Below are positions 35,285 to 43,850 of a stretch of 64,000 nucleotides of DNA, piece after piece. Position 1 is the first letter of the stretch. The number at the start of each line of letters is the position of its first letter. Source of the DNA: Moorella glycerini (GTDB taxonomy: Bacteria > Bacillota > DSM-521 > Neomoorellales > Neomoorellaceae); assembly GCF_009735625.1 (NCBI RefSeq), contig NZ_CP046244.1:2962909-3026908 (forward strand), read 5' to 3'. A program made the position numbers and the translations under genes. The notes below the pieces were generated by a model. The model had not been told where the DNA came from and made no database searches. It saw nothing but the letters and a program-made list of their open reading frames with translations.

Positions 35285-36526
35285 TTATCGTGTTGCCCCC
35301 CACTTCTCGGCAGCCTGGATTCTATCCAGCGGTGAGGGGTGAGATGAGGTCAGCCATGCGATATAGGGGGGCGGGGCTATGTCGCCGAGGTTCTTTCGGG
35401 CCAGGTCCACTTGCAACCTGATCATGGCTCCCGGGTTACCGGTAAGCTCCAGAGCCACCTGGTCGGCTTCGGTTTCATAGCGGCGGGAGATGGCATTCTG
35501 CACCGGCTGGCCCAGGAAGGACGCCAGCTGGAGGAAAAGGAGCATGGCAACCAGGAGGTGGGGCGGGTAGGATCCCGGCCGGGCTATTTCGTAGGTGAAG
35601 GTTAGTTTCAGGACGGCATATAACAATCCCAGCAGCAAGAAATTAGCCAGGATACCCCACAGTAATCCCCGCACAATATGACCGCGCTGCCAGTGGGCCA
35701 TTTCGTGGGCAATTACAGCTTCCACTTCATCAGGGGGGTAAGCGGCCAGGAGGGTATCATAGAGGACGATACGTTTGGTAGCCCCGAGGCCGGTAAAGTA
35801 GGCATTGGCCCTGGTGGTCCGGCGGCTGGCATCCATGACCAGTACTTCCTTAACCTTCAACCCGGCACGGCCGGCCAGCTGCGTGACCATAGTCTTAACC
35901 GGGCCTTCCGGGATAGGCTGGAAGCGGTTAAAGAGGGGGGCGATCAGGAGGGGCCAGAGAAAAGTGGAAACAAAGAGCCAGCCGGACAGGAAGAGGCCGG
36001 CGGCGGCCCACCAGGTATGGGGCCAGCGCCCGGTAGCCCAGAAAAGAAGGAGCACCCCCGCTCCGGAGAGGATCAGGTCCAGGACGCTACCCTTGAGGTA
36101 ATCCAGCCACCAGGAAGCCAGGCTCTGGGTGGAGAAACCCCACTGGTGCTGGACGATAAAACTGCCGTAAAAATTAAAGGGTAAACCCACTGCCTTTAGC
36201 GACAGCCAGATAAGGACGAAATAGATTACCAGGGCGGGATAATAGCGCCCGCCGGTGAGGCGTAAAGCTCCCTCCGACCAGGAGGCGGCCCGGGTGCCGG
36301 CGACCAGCCAGACCAGGAAGGCAATTTGAGCCAGGAAGGACAGGATACTTACCAGGCGCATGATCTGCTGGTAACGCCGCGCCCTTTCCACTTCGGCCGG
36401 GGTAAAATACTGCCAGGCGACAGCCGGTACTTTACCCGGAAAGAGGGTGAAAAAGAGAAAGGCGAGGCTTAAAATGCCTGCCAGTATTAACAGGGTGGTC
36501 CAGATTATACTCGCTTTAGCCGTCAT
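35285..36526 (-). CDS. M48-family membrane zinc metallopeptidase (Ste24-like)
   Basis: 413 residues: about five hydrophobic segments in the N-terminal half (Peptidase_M48_N type), then the zinc motif HEMAH in EVEAVIAHEMAHWQRGH and a third ligand Glu region in ISRRYETEADQVALEL. Family members clip membrane or lipidated proteins; in bacteria they act in membrane quality control. It ends 140 bp before the riboswitch of the neighbouring operon. Substrate unknown. Confidence 0.88.
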   Translation of the reverse strand: MTAKASIIWTTLLILAGILSLAFLFFTLFPGKVPAVAWQYFTPAEVERARRYQQIMRLVSILSFLAQIAFLVWLVAGTRAASWSEGALRLTGGRYYPALVIYFVLIWLSLKAVGLPFNFYGSFIVQHQWGFSTQSLASWWLDYLKGSVLDLILSGAGVLLLFWATGRWPHTWWAAAGLFLSGWLFVSTFLWPLLIAPLFNRFQPIPEGPVKTMVTQLAGRAGLKVKEVLVMDASRRTTRANAYFTGLGATKRIVLYDTLLAAYPPDEVEAVIAHEMAHWQRGHIVRGLLWGILANFLLLGLLYAVLKLTFTYEIARPGSYPPHLLVAMLLFLQLASFLGQPVQNAISRRYETEADQVALELTGNPGAMIRLQVDLARKNLGDIAPPPYIAWLTSSHPSPLDRIQAAEKWGATR

Positions 36527-36644
36527 TAAATTGCCCCCCTTTGCCCCCTACCCTTGATGCTATTTTATTCGTCCCCGCAGGCTCTATTCCTGTTTCTAAA
36601 TTCCCGTTTTTCATTGCTTGCTAAAAATATCCGTTTAAACCTAC

Positions 36645-36729
36645 TTTATGATGCTATAGTTCAAAAAGCGGAGAGAAAGCGGAGTGAAAGCGGGGAGATT
36701 CTGGATTGGCCAGTTAAGTTATACTTAAC
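36645..36729. repeat. Copy B of the 85-bp CGGAG element
   Basis: TTTAT (36645), ATAGTTC (36656), CGGAG (36669), CGGAG (36680), CGGGGAG (36691) and TTAAGT (36714), every offset equal to copy A at 26451-26535. Here the last part is a full dyad, AGTTAAG-N5-CTTAACT (36712-36730), and the boxes sit in three 11-bp tandem units of form AAAGCGGnGnG (36665-36697). About 120 bp upstream of the M48 start. Function unknown. Confidence 0.6.
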
Positions 36730-36784
36730 TATGTTTGACATAATACAGTGGCGAAGCTCTGGCCTGTGGAATAGGGTCTAAGCA

Positions 36785-36814
36785 AATAAAAAATCCGGCC
36801 CCGCAGGGCCGGAC
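36785..36814 (-). terminator. Terminator of the NCS2 permease gene
   Basis: Stem TCCGGCCC/GGGCCGGA with a short loop, then TTTTTTATTT on the minus strand, 30 bp after the stop. Confidence 0.85.
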
Positions 36815-36842
36815 CAAGAGCAGGGGGATCTGCTCTGGCTAA

Positions 36843-38162
36843 CTAAGCAAAGAAACGGATGATAAAGAGAAGAGCCAGGACCCACATGGTAATACTGATT
36901 TTTTTCGTATTACCGGTAACCAGGTGTAAAAAGACATAGGCCAGGACGCCCCAGACAATACCTTCGGCAATGTTATAGGTAAAGGGCATCATGACGATGG
37001 TTAAGAAGGCCGGGGCAGCCTCCAGGAAGTTGCTGAAGTCAATCTTCATGACCGGCTCCATCATAAAGATACCGACGATAATCAGCGCCGGCGCCGTAGC
37101 CACAGCCGGAACGATGCCTACCAGGGGTGCAAAGAATAAAGAAGCCAGGAATAAAATGGCGACTACCAGGGTAGTTAAACCGGTACGCCCGCCTTCGGCA
37201 ACGCCGGCGGCACTTTCAATGTAGGCCGTCAACGTGCTGGTCCCCAGGATTGCCCCCAGGGTAGTTCCGACGGCATCAGAGATTAATGCCTGGCCGGCCC
37301 GGGGCAAGTTGCCGTTTTCATCAAGCAAATTGGCTTTGCTGCTAACCCCGATCAGGGTGCCAATGGTATCAAAGAGATCGACAAAGGTAAAGGTAAAAAT
37401 AATGGGGATGAGGCCGGTGGCCCATAAACCGCCCAGGCCCCGGGTAAAGGCACCGAAGGTCGGCGCCAGGCTGGGTGGCAGGCTGACCAGTTTAAAGCCT
37501 TCTACTTTAGTGATCCCCATGGGAATCCCGATTAAGGTAACGATAATAATCCCCAGGAGCAAGGCGCCTCGAATCCGGAGGGCAACCAGGAGGGCGGTAA
37601 TAATCAAGCCGATGGTGGCCAGCAGAACCGAGGGTTTGCTTAAATCTCCCAGCTGGACCAGGGTATCGGGGTTGGGTACCACCAGGCCGGCATTTTGCAG
37701 GCCAATCAAAGCGATAAACAGCCCGATGCCGGCGCTAATGGCCAGCTTTAAAGATAAAGGAATGGAATTGACAATTGCTTCCCGCGCTTTAGTAAGGGTT
37801 AAAATAATGAAAATAATGCCGCTCATAAAGACAGCCGCCAGGGCCACTTCCCAGGGGTAATGCATCTGCTTAACAATGGTAAAGGCAAAGAAGGCATTGA
37901 GGCCCATGCCGGGGGCAATGGCAATGGGGTAATTGGCACTGAAACTCATAATAAGGGAAGCAATGGCACTGGAGAGAATGGTAGCCACCATCACAGCGCC
38001 GAAATCCATGCCGGCACTACTTAAAATAGTAGGATTAACAAAGATGATGTACGCCATGGTCATGAAGGTGGTAATGCCGGCCAGTACTTCAGTGCGGACG
38101 TTGGTACCATTGGCCGTTAATTTAAAGGTCCTCTCCAGGAAACTATTTTGTTGGACTGACAT
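36843..38162 (-). CDS. NCS2-family guanine/hypoxanthine permease (AzgA/PbuG type)
   Basis: 439 residues with about 12-14 hydrophobic segments. AzgA-subgroup signatures: EVLAGITTFMTMAYI at the start, APGMGLNAFFAFT, and FVDLFDTIGTLIGVSSKA, DLFDT being the substrate-site motif. Proton-coupled uptake of guanine or hypoxanthine (xanthine possible). The upstream purine riboswitch supports a purine substrate. Single gene with its own terminator. Confidence 0.93.
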   Translation of the reverse strand: MSVQQNSFLERTFKLTANGTNVRTEVLAGITTFMTMAYIIFVNPTILSSAGMDFGAVMVATILSSAIASLIMSFSANYPIAIAPGMGLNAFFAFTIVKQMHYPWEVALAAVFMSGIIFIILTLTKAREAIVNSIPLSLKLAISAGIGLFIALIGLQNAGLVVPNPDTLVQLGDLSKPSVLLATIGLIITALLVALRIRGALLLGIIIVTLIGIPMGITKVEGFKLVSLPPSLAPTFGAFTRGLGGLWATGLIPIIFTFTFVDLFDTIGTLIGVSSKANLLDENGNLPRAGQALISDAVGTTLGAILGTSTLTAYIESAAGVAEGGRTGLTTLVVAILFLASLFFAPLVGIVPAVATAPALIIVGIFMMEPVMKIDFSNFLEAAPAFLTIVMMPFTYNIAEGIVWGVLAYVFLHLVTGNTKKISITMWVLALLFIIRFFA

Positions 38163-38261
38163 TCTTCCACCACCCTTTTTTAGATTGCAGCCAGGTAGCG
38201 GGCTTATCTAGAGCTTCCCCCTTTCCTGCCCCTTTATACTCCCCTGGCCGGTAGCCTGAAA

Positions 38262-38368
38262 AAATTAGGCAACCATAAAAAACGGCTACGAAGATTAACC
38301 TTCGTAGCCGGGCAATTTACGGTTGCCTGGTAGAGACTCCCGGACCACATTACCGGGAATATACGAAG
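38262..38368 (-). ncRNA. Purine (guanine-class) riboswitch upstream of the NCS2 permease
   Basis: Aptamer 38300-38368 on the minus strand: P1 CTTCGTA/TACGAAG, P2 CCCGG/CCGGG, J2/3 GTCTCTACC, P3 GGCAA/TTGCC with loop CCGTAAA, J3/1 GC. The P1 3' strand also forms a perfect 11-bp terminator (CGGCTACGAAG/CTTCGTAGCCG) ending TTTTTT, and AGGCAACC/GGTTGCCT can extend it. Aptamer and terminator exclude each other, so ligand should turn the gene ON. Core and layout match the copy at 35041. Confidence 0.93.
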
Positions 38369-38435
38369 CCGGGTGAAACGCCACTTGATTGATAAATATA
38401 TTCGCTACCGGTGAATAATTTCCTGCTGGTTTTTT

Positions 38436-38897
38436 TTAATATCCCCTCTGTCCTGGATTTAATTTCTGCAACCGCTTTACCAGGGGGATGCCGAGAACCA
38501 GGACGGCGATGGCCTCGCCCAGAGCAACTGTAGTTATGGAGAGGAAAATATTAACATGCAGTAAATATGACAGGTAAGCACCAACAATGAGGCCATTCAA
38601 GACAATGGGTGGTAAGTAAGCCAGGCGGTTCTGCCGCCAGATGTAGGTCAACCAGGCGGCTGCCAGGGTGGTCAGGCTGCCCAGGACGATGTCAATGAGG
38701 CCCAGGCCGCCGTAAATATTGCTTATCAGGCAGCCGATAAAGAGTCCTGGAATTGCTTCCGGGTAAAGGATGGGTAAAAGGGTTAAAGCTTCGGCTATCC
38801 GTACCTGGAGGTAACCGAAGCTGATGGGCTGGAGAATAATTGTTACTACAGCGTACAGGGCGGCGATAATAGCGCCGCGGGCAATCTTCGAGGTCAT
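38436..38897 (-). CDS. queT: QueT-family queuosine-precursor transporter (ECF S component)
   Basis: 153 residues, about five to six hydrophobic helices, with the QueT conserved block LQVRIAEALTLLPILYPEAIPGLF. It would bind preQ1/preQ0-type 7-deazaguanines and share an ECF energising module encoded elsewhere. AGGGAGGGAT precedes the ATG. I looked for a preQ1 riboswitch in the 125 bp upstream and did not find the preQ1-I consensus. Confidence 0.88.
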   Translation of the reverse strand: MTSKIARGAIIAALYAVVTIILQPISFGYLQVRIAEALTLLPILYPEAIPGLFIGCLISNIYGGLGLIDIVLGSLTTLAAAWLTYIWRQNRLAYLPPIVLNGLIVGAYLSYLLHVNIFLSITTVALGEAIAVLVLGIPLVKRLQKLNPGQRGY

Positions 38898-39022
38898 TAT
38901 ACCTATCCCTCCCTGGAGTGGCTCTAAATTTGCTACTTGCCTTCCTGGCTGGCTTTCCGGGTTTTTTGTTTTCCGATAGGAATGGCCAGCTATCTTGTTA
39001 CTAAGAGGCGGTTTATGGCGTT

Positions 39023-40252
39023 TTACCCTGTTTCGCCGCTGGATACCGGGGCAAGGTTTACATAAGCAGGCAGGCCGTTATGGTAAGGGACGTTAACTTC
39101 ACCCTGAATCAAAGGCCGGGCGTAGTTGATGAAGTCGGCAGTAACGTTGTTTCCTGCCGTATTTATCCAGGCCCGCGGTACCTTTTTCTCCCGGTTGGCC
39201 ACCTTATCCAGTTCTACCAGTTCATAAGTGCACCGGTACTCTTCCCCTTCCAGGCGCTTGATGGCTACCATATGGCCGCTGGCTCCCCGGAGGGCCTCCT
39301 CAACGGCTACCCGGCCTACGTTATAGGCTTCTTCGGCATCGGTCCGGGAGGCCAGGTGCATGGCACTGCGCTGGCTGGTGGCCGGCAGGATGAAGCGGCC
39401 TTTGATTTTTAGTTCAGCTTCAATTTTATTAAGGAGGAACTGCCCCAGGCCACCCAGGCGCTGGTGGCCGAAAACATCTACGGTGGCGGCGTCATTAAAT
39501 ATATAGTTGCCATTTTTATCGACCAGCCCTTCAGATACGACTACCAGGACCGTACCGTACTGGCGGTAGGCGGTTTCCACATCGGCCAGGAAAGCATCCG
39601 GGTCAAAGGCTACCTCCGGCAGGTAGATTAAATGGGGGGCTTCTCCTGGGGCACGCCGGGCCAGGGCCGTAGCTGCCGCCAGCCAGCCGGTATTACGGCC
39701 CATGGCTTCCACAATAGCTACTTTGGTAGAGGTGACGATGCTTTTAATATCGATCCCCATCTCCAGGACACTGGCGGCCAGGTATTTGGCGGCGCTACCA
39801 TAACCCGGGCAGTGATCAGTCAGGGGCAGGTCATTGTCTACCGTTTTGGGAATACCGATTACCCGGAGCTCATACCCTTCTTCCTGCGCCAGCTGGTTGA
39901 CTTTATGGGCCGTATCCATAGAGTCATTGCCGCCGATGTAGAAAAAATAACGGATATTAAATTTGCGGAAGACGGCCAGGAGTTTATCATACTCTTCCTT
40001 CTTCTTTAACTGGTACCGGCAGGAGCCAAGGGCCGCTCCCGGTGTAAAACGCAGGCCTTGAATGGTTGCCGCGTCTTGCCGGCGTAAATCAATAAAATTC
40101 TCTGCTAAGATACCCATGATGCCGTTGCAGGCGCCATAAATTTCGCCAATGGCTTCACCGCGACAGGCGGCTTCGATGGCTCCGGCCAGGCTGTTATTAA
40201 TCACAGCCGTAGGGCCCCCCGACTGGGCAATGACACAGTTCCCTTTGAGCAA
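39023..40252 (-). CDS. pfp: 6-phosphofructokinase, probably pyrophosphate-dependent
   Basis: 409 residues from a TTG (40252) after GGAGGAGG. PFK fold beginning VIAQSGGPTAVINNS. Two diagnostic sites favour PPi over ATP: GGND with Asp110 where ATP enzymes have Gly, and PKTVDND with Lys136 where ATP enzymes have Gly-Thr. PPi-PFK works reversibly between fructose 6-phosphate and fructose 1,6-bisphosphate. Single gene. The PPi call rests on residues known from Amycolatopsis/Entamoeba-type enzymes. Confidence 0.88.
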   Translation of the reverse strand: MLKGNCVIAQSGGPTAVINNSLAGAIEAACRGEAIGEIYGACNGIMGILAENFIDLRRQDAATIQGLRFTPGAALGSCRYQLKKKEEYDKLLAVFRKFNIRYFFYIGGNDSMDTAHKVNQLAQEEGYELRVIGIPKTVDNDLPLTDHCPGYGSAAKYLAASVLEMGIDIKSIVTSTKVAIVEAMGRNTGWLAAATALARRAPGEAPHLIYLPEVAFDPDAFLADVETAYRQYGTVLVVVSEGLVDKNGNYIFNDAATVDVFGHQRLGGLGQFLLNKIEAELKIKGRFILPATSQRSAMHLASRTDAEEAYNVGRVAVEEALRGASGHMVAIKRLEGEEYRCTYELVELDKVANREKKVPRAWINTAGNNVTADFINYARPLIQGEVNVPYHNGLPAYVNLAPVSSGETG

Positions 40253-40390
40253 AGGGTTTTCCTCCTCCCCCGGATCAAGGGTTGCTTTTTATATTATAAT
40301 CTGGGCCAGTTTTACTGGCTATAGGGAGTGACATCTTAAGGGCCTCCTGAATAAGCTACAGTAGACTAAAGCTTACTGGAGGTGTACCTA

Positions 40391-40528
40391 ATGGCTGAGG
40401 AAGGCGGCAGCATCTTCGGACCGAAAAAAAACGCACAGGATGGTAGCCTTGGCTTTACTTTTCCTGGCGGCAGTTTTATCTTTATCCTGTTCCTGATCTT
40501 GATCCTCATCTTCTTTGGTGATAATTAA
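40391..40528 (+). CDS. Small membrane protein, YjcZ-like
   Basis: 45 residues: a soluble start MAEEGGSIFGPKKNAQDG, then GFTFPGGSF and a run of Ile, Leu and Phe ending FFGDN. The glycine-phenylalanine turn before a single short transmembrane helix resembles the YjcZ/sporulation small-protein group. ACTGGAGGTG precedes the ATG and a terminator follows, both supporting a real gene. Function unknown. Confidence 0.7.
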   Translation: MAEEGGSIFGPKKNAQDGSLGFTFPGGSFIFILFLILILIFFGDN

Positions 40529-40542
40529 CAGTTAACCGGGAG

Positions 40543-40568
40543 AACCCCGCAGATAGCGGGGTATTTTT
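40543..40568 (+). terminator. Terminator of the small YjcZ-like gene
   Basis: Stem ACCCCGC/GCGGGGT with a 5-base loop followed by ATTTTTTT. Confidence 0.9.
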
Positions 40569-40642
40569 TTAAAAGCGATGCAGGCTAAAACAATGAAGTA
40601 AGAATGAAGAGGCCGGGACTCCGGATAATCGAAATCTGTCCT

Positions 40643-41191
40643 TCATCGCAGCAAAATCCCCCCGATAATCAAAGAAGCAACTACACCTAGAAGGGGGCTC
40701 AAATTTAGATAATGGACCAGGATAAAATAAGCGGCCGCAATGCCAAAGGGGAGCCAGTTGAGGGGGCCCGTGTTTTTGGGCACAAAGGCATATTTGGCAA
40801 AATCCCAGGCCAGCATGGCCAGCATCACGAAAACCACAGGCCGGATGCCGGCGACCATGCCCTTTATGAAGGGGCTATCCTTGAATTTCTCCAGAAAGGC
40901 GAAGAAACCAATCAAGATTATAAATACAGGGATGGCTACGGCGATCAGAGCAACCGCAGCGCCCAGCCAGCCAGCTACCTTATAGCCGATGAGCATGGTT
41001 ATCTTGGTAGCAACGGGACCCGGGAGGGCGTTGCTAAAGGCCAGTACCTGGCCGAACTCTTCCTGGGTTACCCAGCGGTAAATATCAACTGCCTCGTGCT
41101 CATAAAGAGGTACAATGGCCGGGCCTCCCCCATAGCCCAGCAAGGTCGCCCGGCCGAAGCCTATAAAAAGGTCCAGCAGCGTCTTCAGCAT
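40643..41191 (-). CDS. Chromate transporter half-protein (ChrA/CHR family)
   Basis: 182 residues with about five to six helices, one CHR domain: FGRATLLGYGGGPAIVPLYE, then FGQVLAFSNALPGPVATK. Short-chain CHR proteins normally occur as gene pairs with opposite topology; only one copy is here, next to a tRNA gene. The partner may be elsewhere or lost. Exports chromate, or possibly other oxyanions. AAGGAGAACCTGA precedes the ATG. Confidence 0.88.
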   Translation of the reverse strand: MLKTLLDLFIGFGRATLLGYGGGPAIVPLYEHEAVDIYRWVTQEEFGQVLAFSNALPGPVATKITMLIGYKVAGWLGAAVALIAVAIPVFIILIGFFAFLEKFKDSPFIKGMVAGIRPVVFVMLAMLAWDFAKYAFVPKNTGPLNWLPFGIAAAYFILVHYLNLSPLLGVVASLIIGGILLR

Positions 41192-41316
41192 TCAGGTTCT
41201 CCTTCATCCTTTCTTCAATTATTGTGTCGATCTGGATCGAAATAAGTACCTTTTATATTTCTACTATTTAAGGGAAACTCCTTTTTTATTACCCAAATAC
41301 CATAACCGATTTAAAT

Positions 41317-41360
41317 AAAAAAAAGTGAGGTCCTTGACAGAGGATGTCCAGGACCTCACT
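41317..41360 (-). terminator. Terminator after tRNA-Leu
   Basis: Stem AGTGAGGTCC/GGACCTCACT with a 17-base loop, then TTTTTTTT on the minus strand. Confidence 0.9.
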
Positions 41361-41368
41361 TCTAACAT

Positions 41369-41456
41369 TGGTGCGGCAGAAGGGATTTGAACCCCCACCC
41401 TGTAGATCAGGACTAGAACCTGAATCTAGCGCGTCTGCCAATTCCGCCACTGCCGC
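41369..41456 (-). tRNA. tRNA-Leu (anticodon CAG), CCA encoded
   Basis: Acceptor GCGGCAG/CTGCCGC, anticodon stem CTAGA/TCTAG with loop TTCAGGT (CAG), a long class II variable arm, T loop GGTTCAAATCC and CCA. Confidence 0.96.
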
Positions 41457-41511
41457 TCGCAACTGCTCCCTCCAGGAGCAAGATTAATTATAGCAGCCCG
41501 CCGGCTACCTG

Positions 41512-43458
41512 TCAAGGGTCCCAGCGTAAAGTAACCTGATCTCCTTCGGCCAGGGGGGTAGTAAATTCGGCCGGACGGCCGTTAACTTCCATAACCAGCC
41601 TTTTCCGGCCCGGTGGCGGTGTTGACGGGAAATCCAGGTAGTTAAAAACATCGGTAAATAAAACATCGGCTGCCTGGACTTTGAGGGTGGCCGGGCGGCC
41701 ATTCAGGATGATAGTTATGGCCCGGCCGGCAGCCACTACCCCTGTAACCAGGTTGTCGCCATCTTTAATGGAAGCTTCGGGCCGGACCGGCTGGCCGTTT
41801 AAAAGAATAGGGCCTTCCAGGGGCTCCCCCAGCCTGGCCAGGACCCGGGCTACCGTATCCAGGGGTTCATAGGTGATGCGGGCCTGATCTTTTACCGGGG
41901 TATGGTAATCCACCTGGTTATCATTCATGATAATCAGGGGTTCCAGGGTAACTTGGCGGCCGTTAAAGGTAATTGTTTTAGGAGCAAGTTCCGGCACCAG
42001 GTCTTTTATTGTACCCCGGGCATCGGCGCCATCCCGGCCCGGAATCACCTGGATTTCATCGCCGGGCCTGACGGTGCTATCCAGGGTAGCGGGGGAATTA
42101 TTCACCAGGATGGTTCCCGGCTGCCCGGGCTGGCCGCGGAGAAAGGTCAGGCGGCCGTTGACTTCCACCCCCAGGCCCTTACCCGGCCGGCCGTAAAGCA
42201 GGCGCGCCGGGATACCGGCCGCCAGCAGGGCCTGGGTGACGGTCACCTGCTGCCCGGCCAGGAAATGCACCGGCCGGCCGTTGACAATTACCCGGGCCAG
42301 GCCCAGGCCTTCCTGCTTTAAGGCCATAATGGCGATTCCAACAGGGGTAATGGCCTGGGGTCCCTGCAAATTTTTAGCCCCGCTGATGCCATTTAAAACT
42401 TCCCGGCTGCGCACGGCCACCCTTTCCGGCGGTATTTCCAACTGGCCGGCCAGGGCTTCAGGGAGTCCCGGGGTCAGGCTACCGCCCCCTACCAGCAGGA
42501 CGGCCTGGGGGGCGCGGCCGTTGAGCAAGATAATCTGGGCGGCAATCTGCCGGGCCAGTTCAGTTACCGCCGGTTTAATGGCCTCGATAATCCCGGCTGC
42601 CGGCAGGGTACGTTTTTGCCCGACGATATCGGTAAAGGTTACACTGGCATTTTTTAATAACTGGCGCTTTACTGCTTCGGCTGTATGAAAGTCCAAAAGG
42701 AGTGACCCTGCCAGAGCTTCGGTAATTTCATCCCCGGCTGAAGGCACCATGGCATAGCCGGTAATGGTCCCCTGGCCGGTAATGGCTATGTCGGAAGTAC
42801 CGGCGCCGATATCTACCAGGGCCAGGTTTAACCCCCGCATGGCTGCCGGTACGGCCACGGCACTGGCAGCAATGGGCTCCAGGGTAAGGGAGGCCATGGT
42901 GAGCCCTGCCCTCTGCAGGGAGGCCACCAGGGAATCGACCACCACCCGGGGCAAAAAGGTGGCTATAACTTCCGTAGCCATGCGCCGGCCCCGCTGGCCA
43001 ACCAGGTTGCCGATGGGATGACCATCGAGGCTGTAGCCTACCACACTGTAACCAACACAGTGGTAGGCCGGCTGGTTTTCGCTCGCCACCAGGAGGCGTT
43101 TTTCGGCTTCCTGGACGGCTGCCGCTTCCAGGGCCAGCACATCCTGGCCTCTGATTTCCGTAGCCGGCGATATTTCTTCCTCGGCGGTGGCCCGCTGGGT
43201 TTTTAAAGCCCGGCCGGCAGCGGCTACCGCTGCTTCTTTTAAGGGTATATGTAGCTTTTTTTCCAGCTGTTCTTTTACCGCCTGGATGGCCAGGGCAACC
43301 TGGGGAATATCATGAATCTGGCCGTCCAGCATGGCGCGCTGCTCATGTTCGACTATTGCTGCCGCCCGGATGTGGTAGCCCTTTGTCCCGGGGGCCAGCA
43401 CCAGGCCGGCGACTTTGCGGGTCCCCACATCCAGGGCAAAAACCGGGCCTTCAGCCAT
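41512..43458 (-). CDS. FtsA/PilM-like actin-fold protein with three C-terminal repeats
   Basis: 648 residues. The first ~385 are an FtsA-like ASKHA fold: VFALDVGTRKVAGLV (phosphate 1), LALVDIGAGTSDIAI (phosphate 2), VLLVGGGSLTPGL (adenosine). The remaining ~260 form about three units, each with a strand ending NGRP, a helix, a second NG-P strand and a PLxxGDxV strand (e.g. VEVNGRL with VRPGDEIQV, LLNGQPV with IKDGDNLV, MEVNGRPAEF with LAEGDQVTL). They look like beta-grasp or SLBB-type folds. ATG at 43458 has GGGAGGTG upstream. It is longer than ordinary FtsA (about 420); no ftsZ is adjacent. Confidence 0.8.
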   Translation of the reverse strand: MAEGPVFALDVGTRKVAGLVLAPGTKGYHIRAAAIVEHEQRAMLDGQIHDIPQVALAIQAVKEQLEKKLHIPLKEAAVAAAGRALKTQRATAEEEISPATEIRGQDVLALEAAAVQEAEKRLLVASENQPAYHCVGYSVVGYSLDGHPIGNLVGQRGRRMATEVIATFLPRVVVDSLVASLQRAGLTMASLTLEPIAASAVAVPAAMRGLNLALVDIGAGTSDIAITGQGTITGYAMVPSAGDEITEALAGSLLLDFHTAEAVKRQLLKNASVTFTDIVGQKRTLPAAGIIEAIKPAVTELARQIAAQIILLNGRAPQAVLLVGGGSLTPGLPEALAGQLEIPPERVAVRSREVLNGISGAKNLQGPQAITPVGIAIMALKQEGLGLARVIVNGRPVHFLAGQQVTVTQALLAAGIPARLLYGRPGKGLGVEVNGRLTFLRGQPGQPGTILVNNSPATLDSTVRPGDEIQVIPGRDGADARGTIKDLVPELAPKTITFNGRQVTLEPLIIMNDNQVDYHTPVKDQARITYEPLDTVARVLARLGEPLEGPILLNGQPVRPEASIKDGDNLVTGVVAAGRAITIILNGRPATLKVQAADVLFTDVFNYLDFPSTPPPGRKRLVMEVNGRPAEFTTPLAEGDQVTLRWDP

Positions 43459-43571
43459 TGCAGCACCTCCCGCCTAAAAAATTCGCCCTGTCCAGGTAAA
43501 ATCCTGCTTCCCTCTGGTAAAAGCCGGCCCTTTCCAGCTTTGTAAATTAGCCACGGCAGGAAGCAGCAAAA

Positions 43572-43601
43572 ATTTACCCGGGTGTTTCAACCCGGGCCAC
43601 T
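43572..43601 (-). terminator. Terminator of the two small paralogous genes
   Basis: Stem CCCGGGT/ACCCGGG with loop TGAAAC, then AAATTTTTG on the minus strand, just after the stop at 43605. Confidence 0.8.
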
Positions 43602-43604
43602 ACC

Positions 43605-43835
43605 CTATTTCTTTTCTCCCTCGGCAAAGCCGCTGTAGGGGTCAGGATAACCTGGCGCCCCGCCGTACATATGCAGGATCTTCTTTATATCCTCCATTTC
43701 TTTCTTTTCCCGCTCCAGCATACTGTTAATTATTTGCTTGACTCCCTCCGGGGCTGTGGCGGCTATTTCCGGCCAGAGGGTCAGCTCTTCCTCATCAAGG
43801 CGCAGGACCTGGCGCAGTTTATCCAGCCAGTGCAT
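43605..43835 (-). CDS. Small unknown protein, paralogue of its upstream neighbour
   Basis: 76 residues, mostly helical and acidic (RLDEEELTLWPEIAATAPEG, then a Glu/Lys-rich helix), ending in a Gly-Pro-Tyr tail (YGGAPGYPDPYSGF). The pattern LxEIAA-x-AP with a helix of hydrophobic and Glu residues matches 43851-44144, so the two appear to be diverged duplicates in one operon (15 bp apart). Composition recalls small spore or surface proteins; no family recognised. Confidence 0.65.
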   Translation of the reverse strand: MHWLDKLRQVLRLDEEELTLWPEIAATAPEGVKQIINSMLEREKKEMEDIKKILHMYGGAPGYPDPYSGFAEGEKK

Positions 43836-43850
43836 AGTTTTTTCTCCTTT

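Larger units (their letters stand above)
36527..36842. other. Gene-free spacer between the M48 gene and the NCS2 permease
   Basis: AT-rich, no credible gene; a plus-strand open frame of 75 codons (36554-36781) lacks a ribosome site and any recognised motif. It contains copy B of the CGGAG element and the permease terminator. Confidence 0.6.

Noticed and set aside
36554..36781. Plus-strand frame of 75 codons
   Set aside because: No ribosome site or motif, and it covers the CGGAG element, whose conservation with copy A is not codon-like.
38898..39022. Possible preQ1 riboswitch upstream of queT
   Set aside because: The preQ1-I core was not found, and preQ1-II elements are essentially limited to streptococci. 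Only a good ribosome site was seen.
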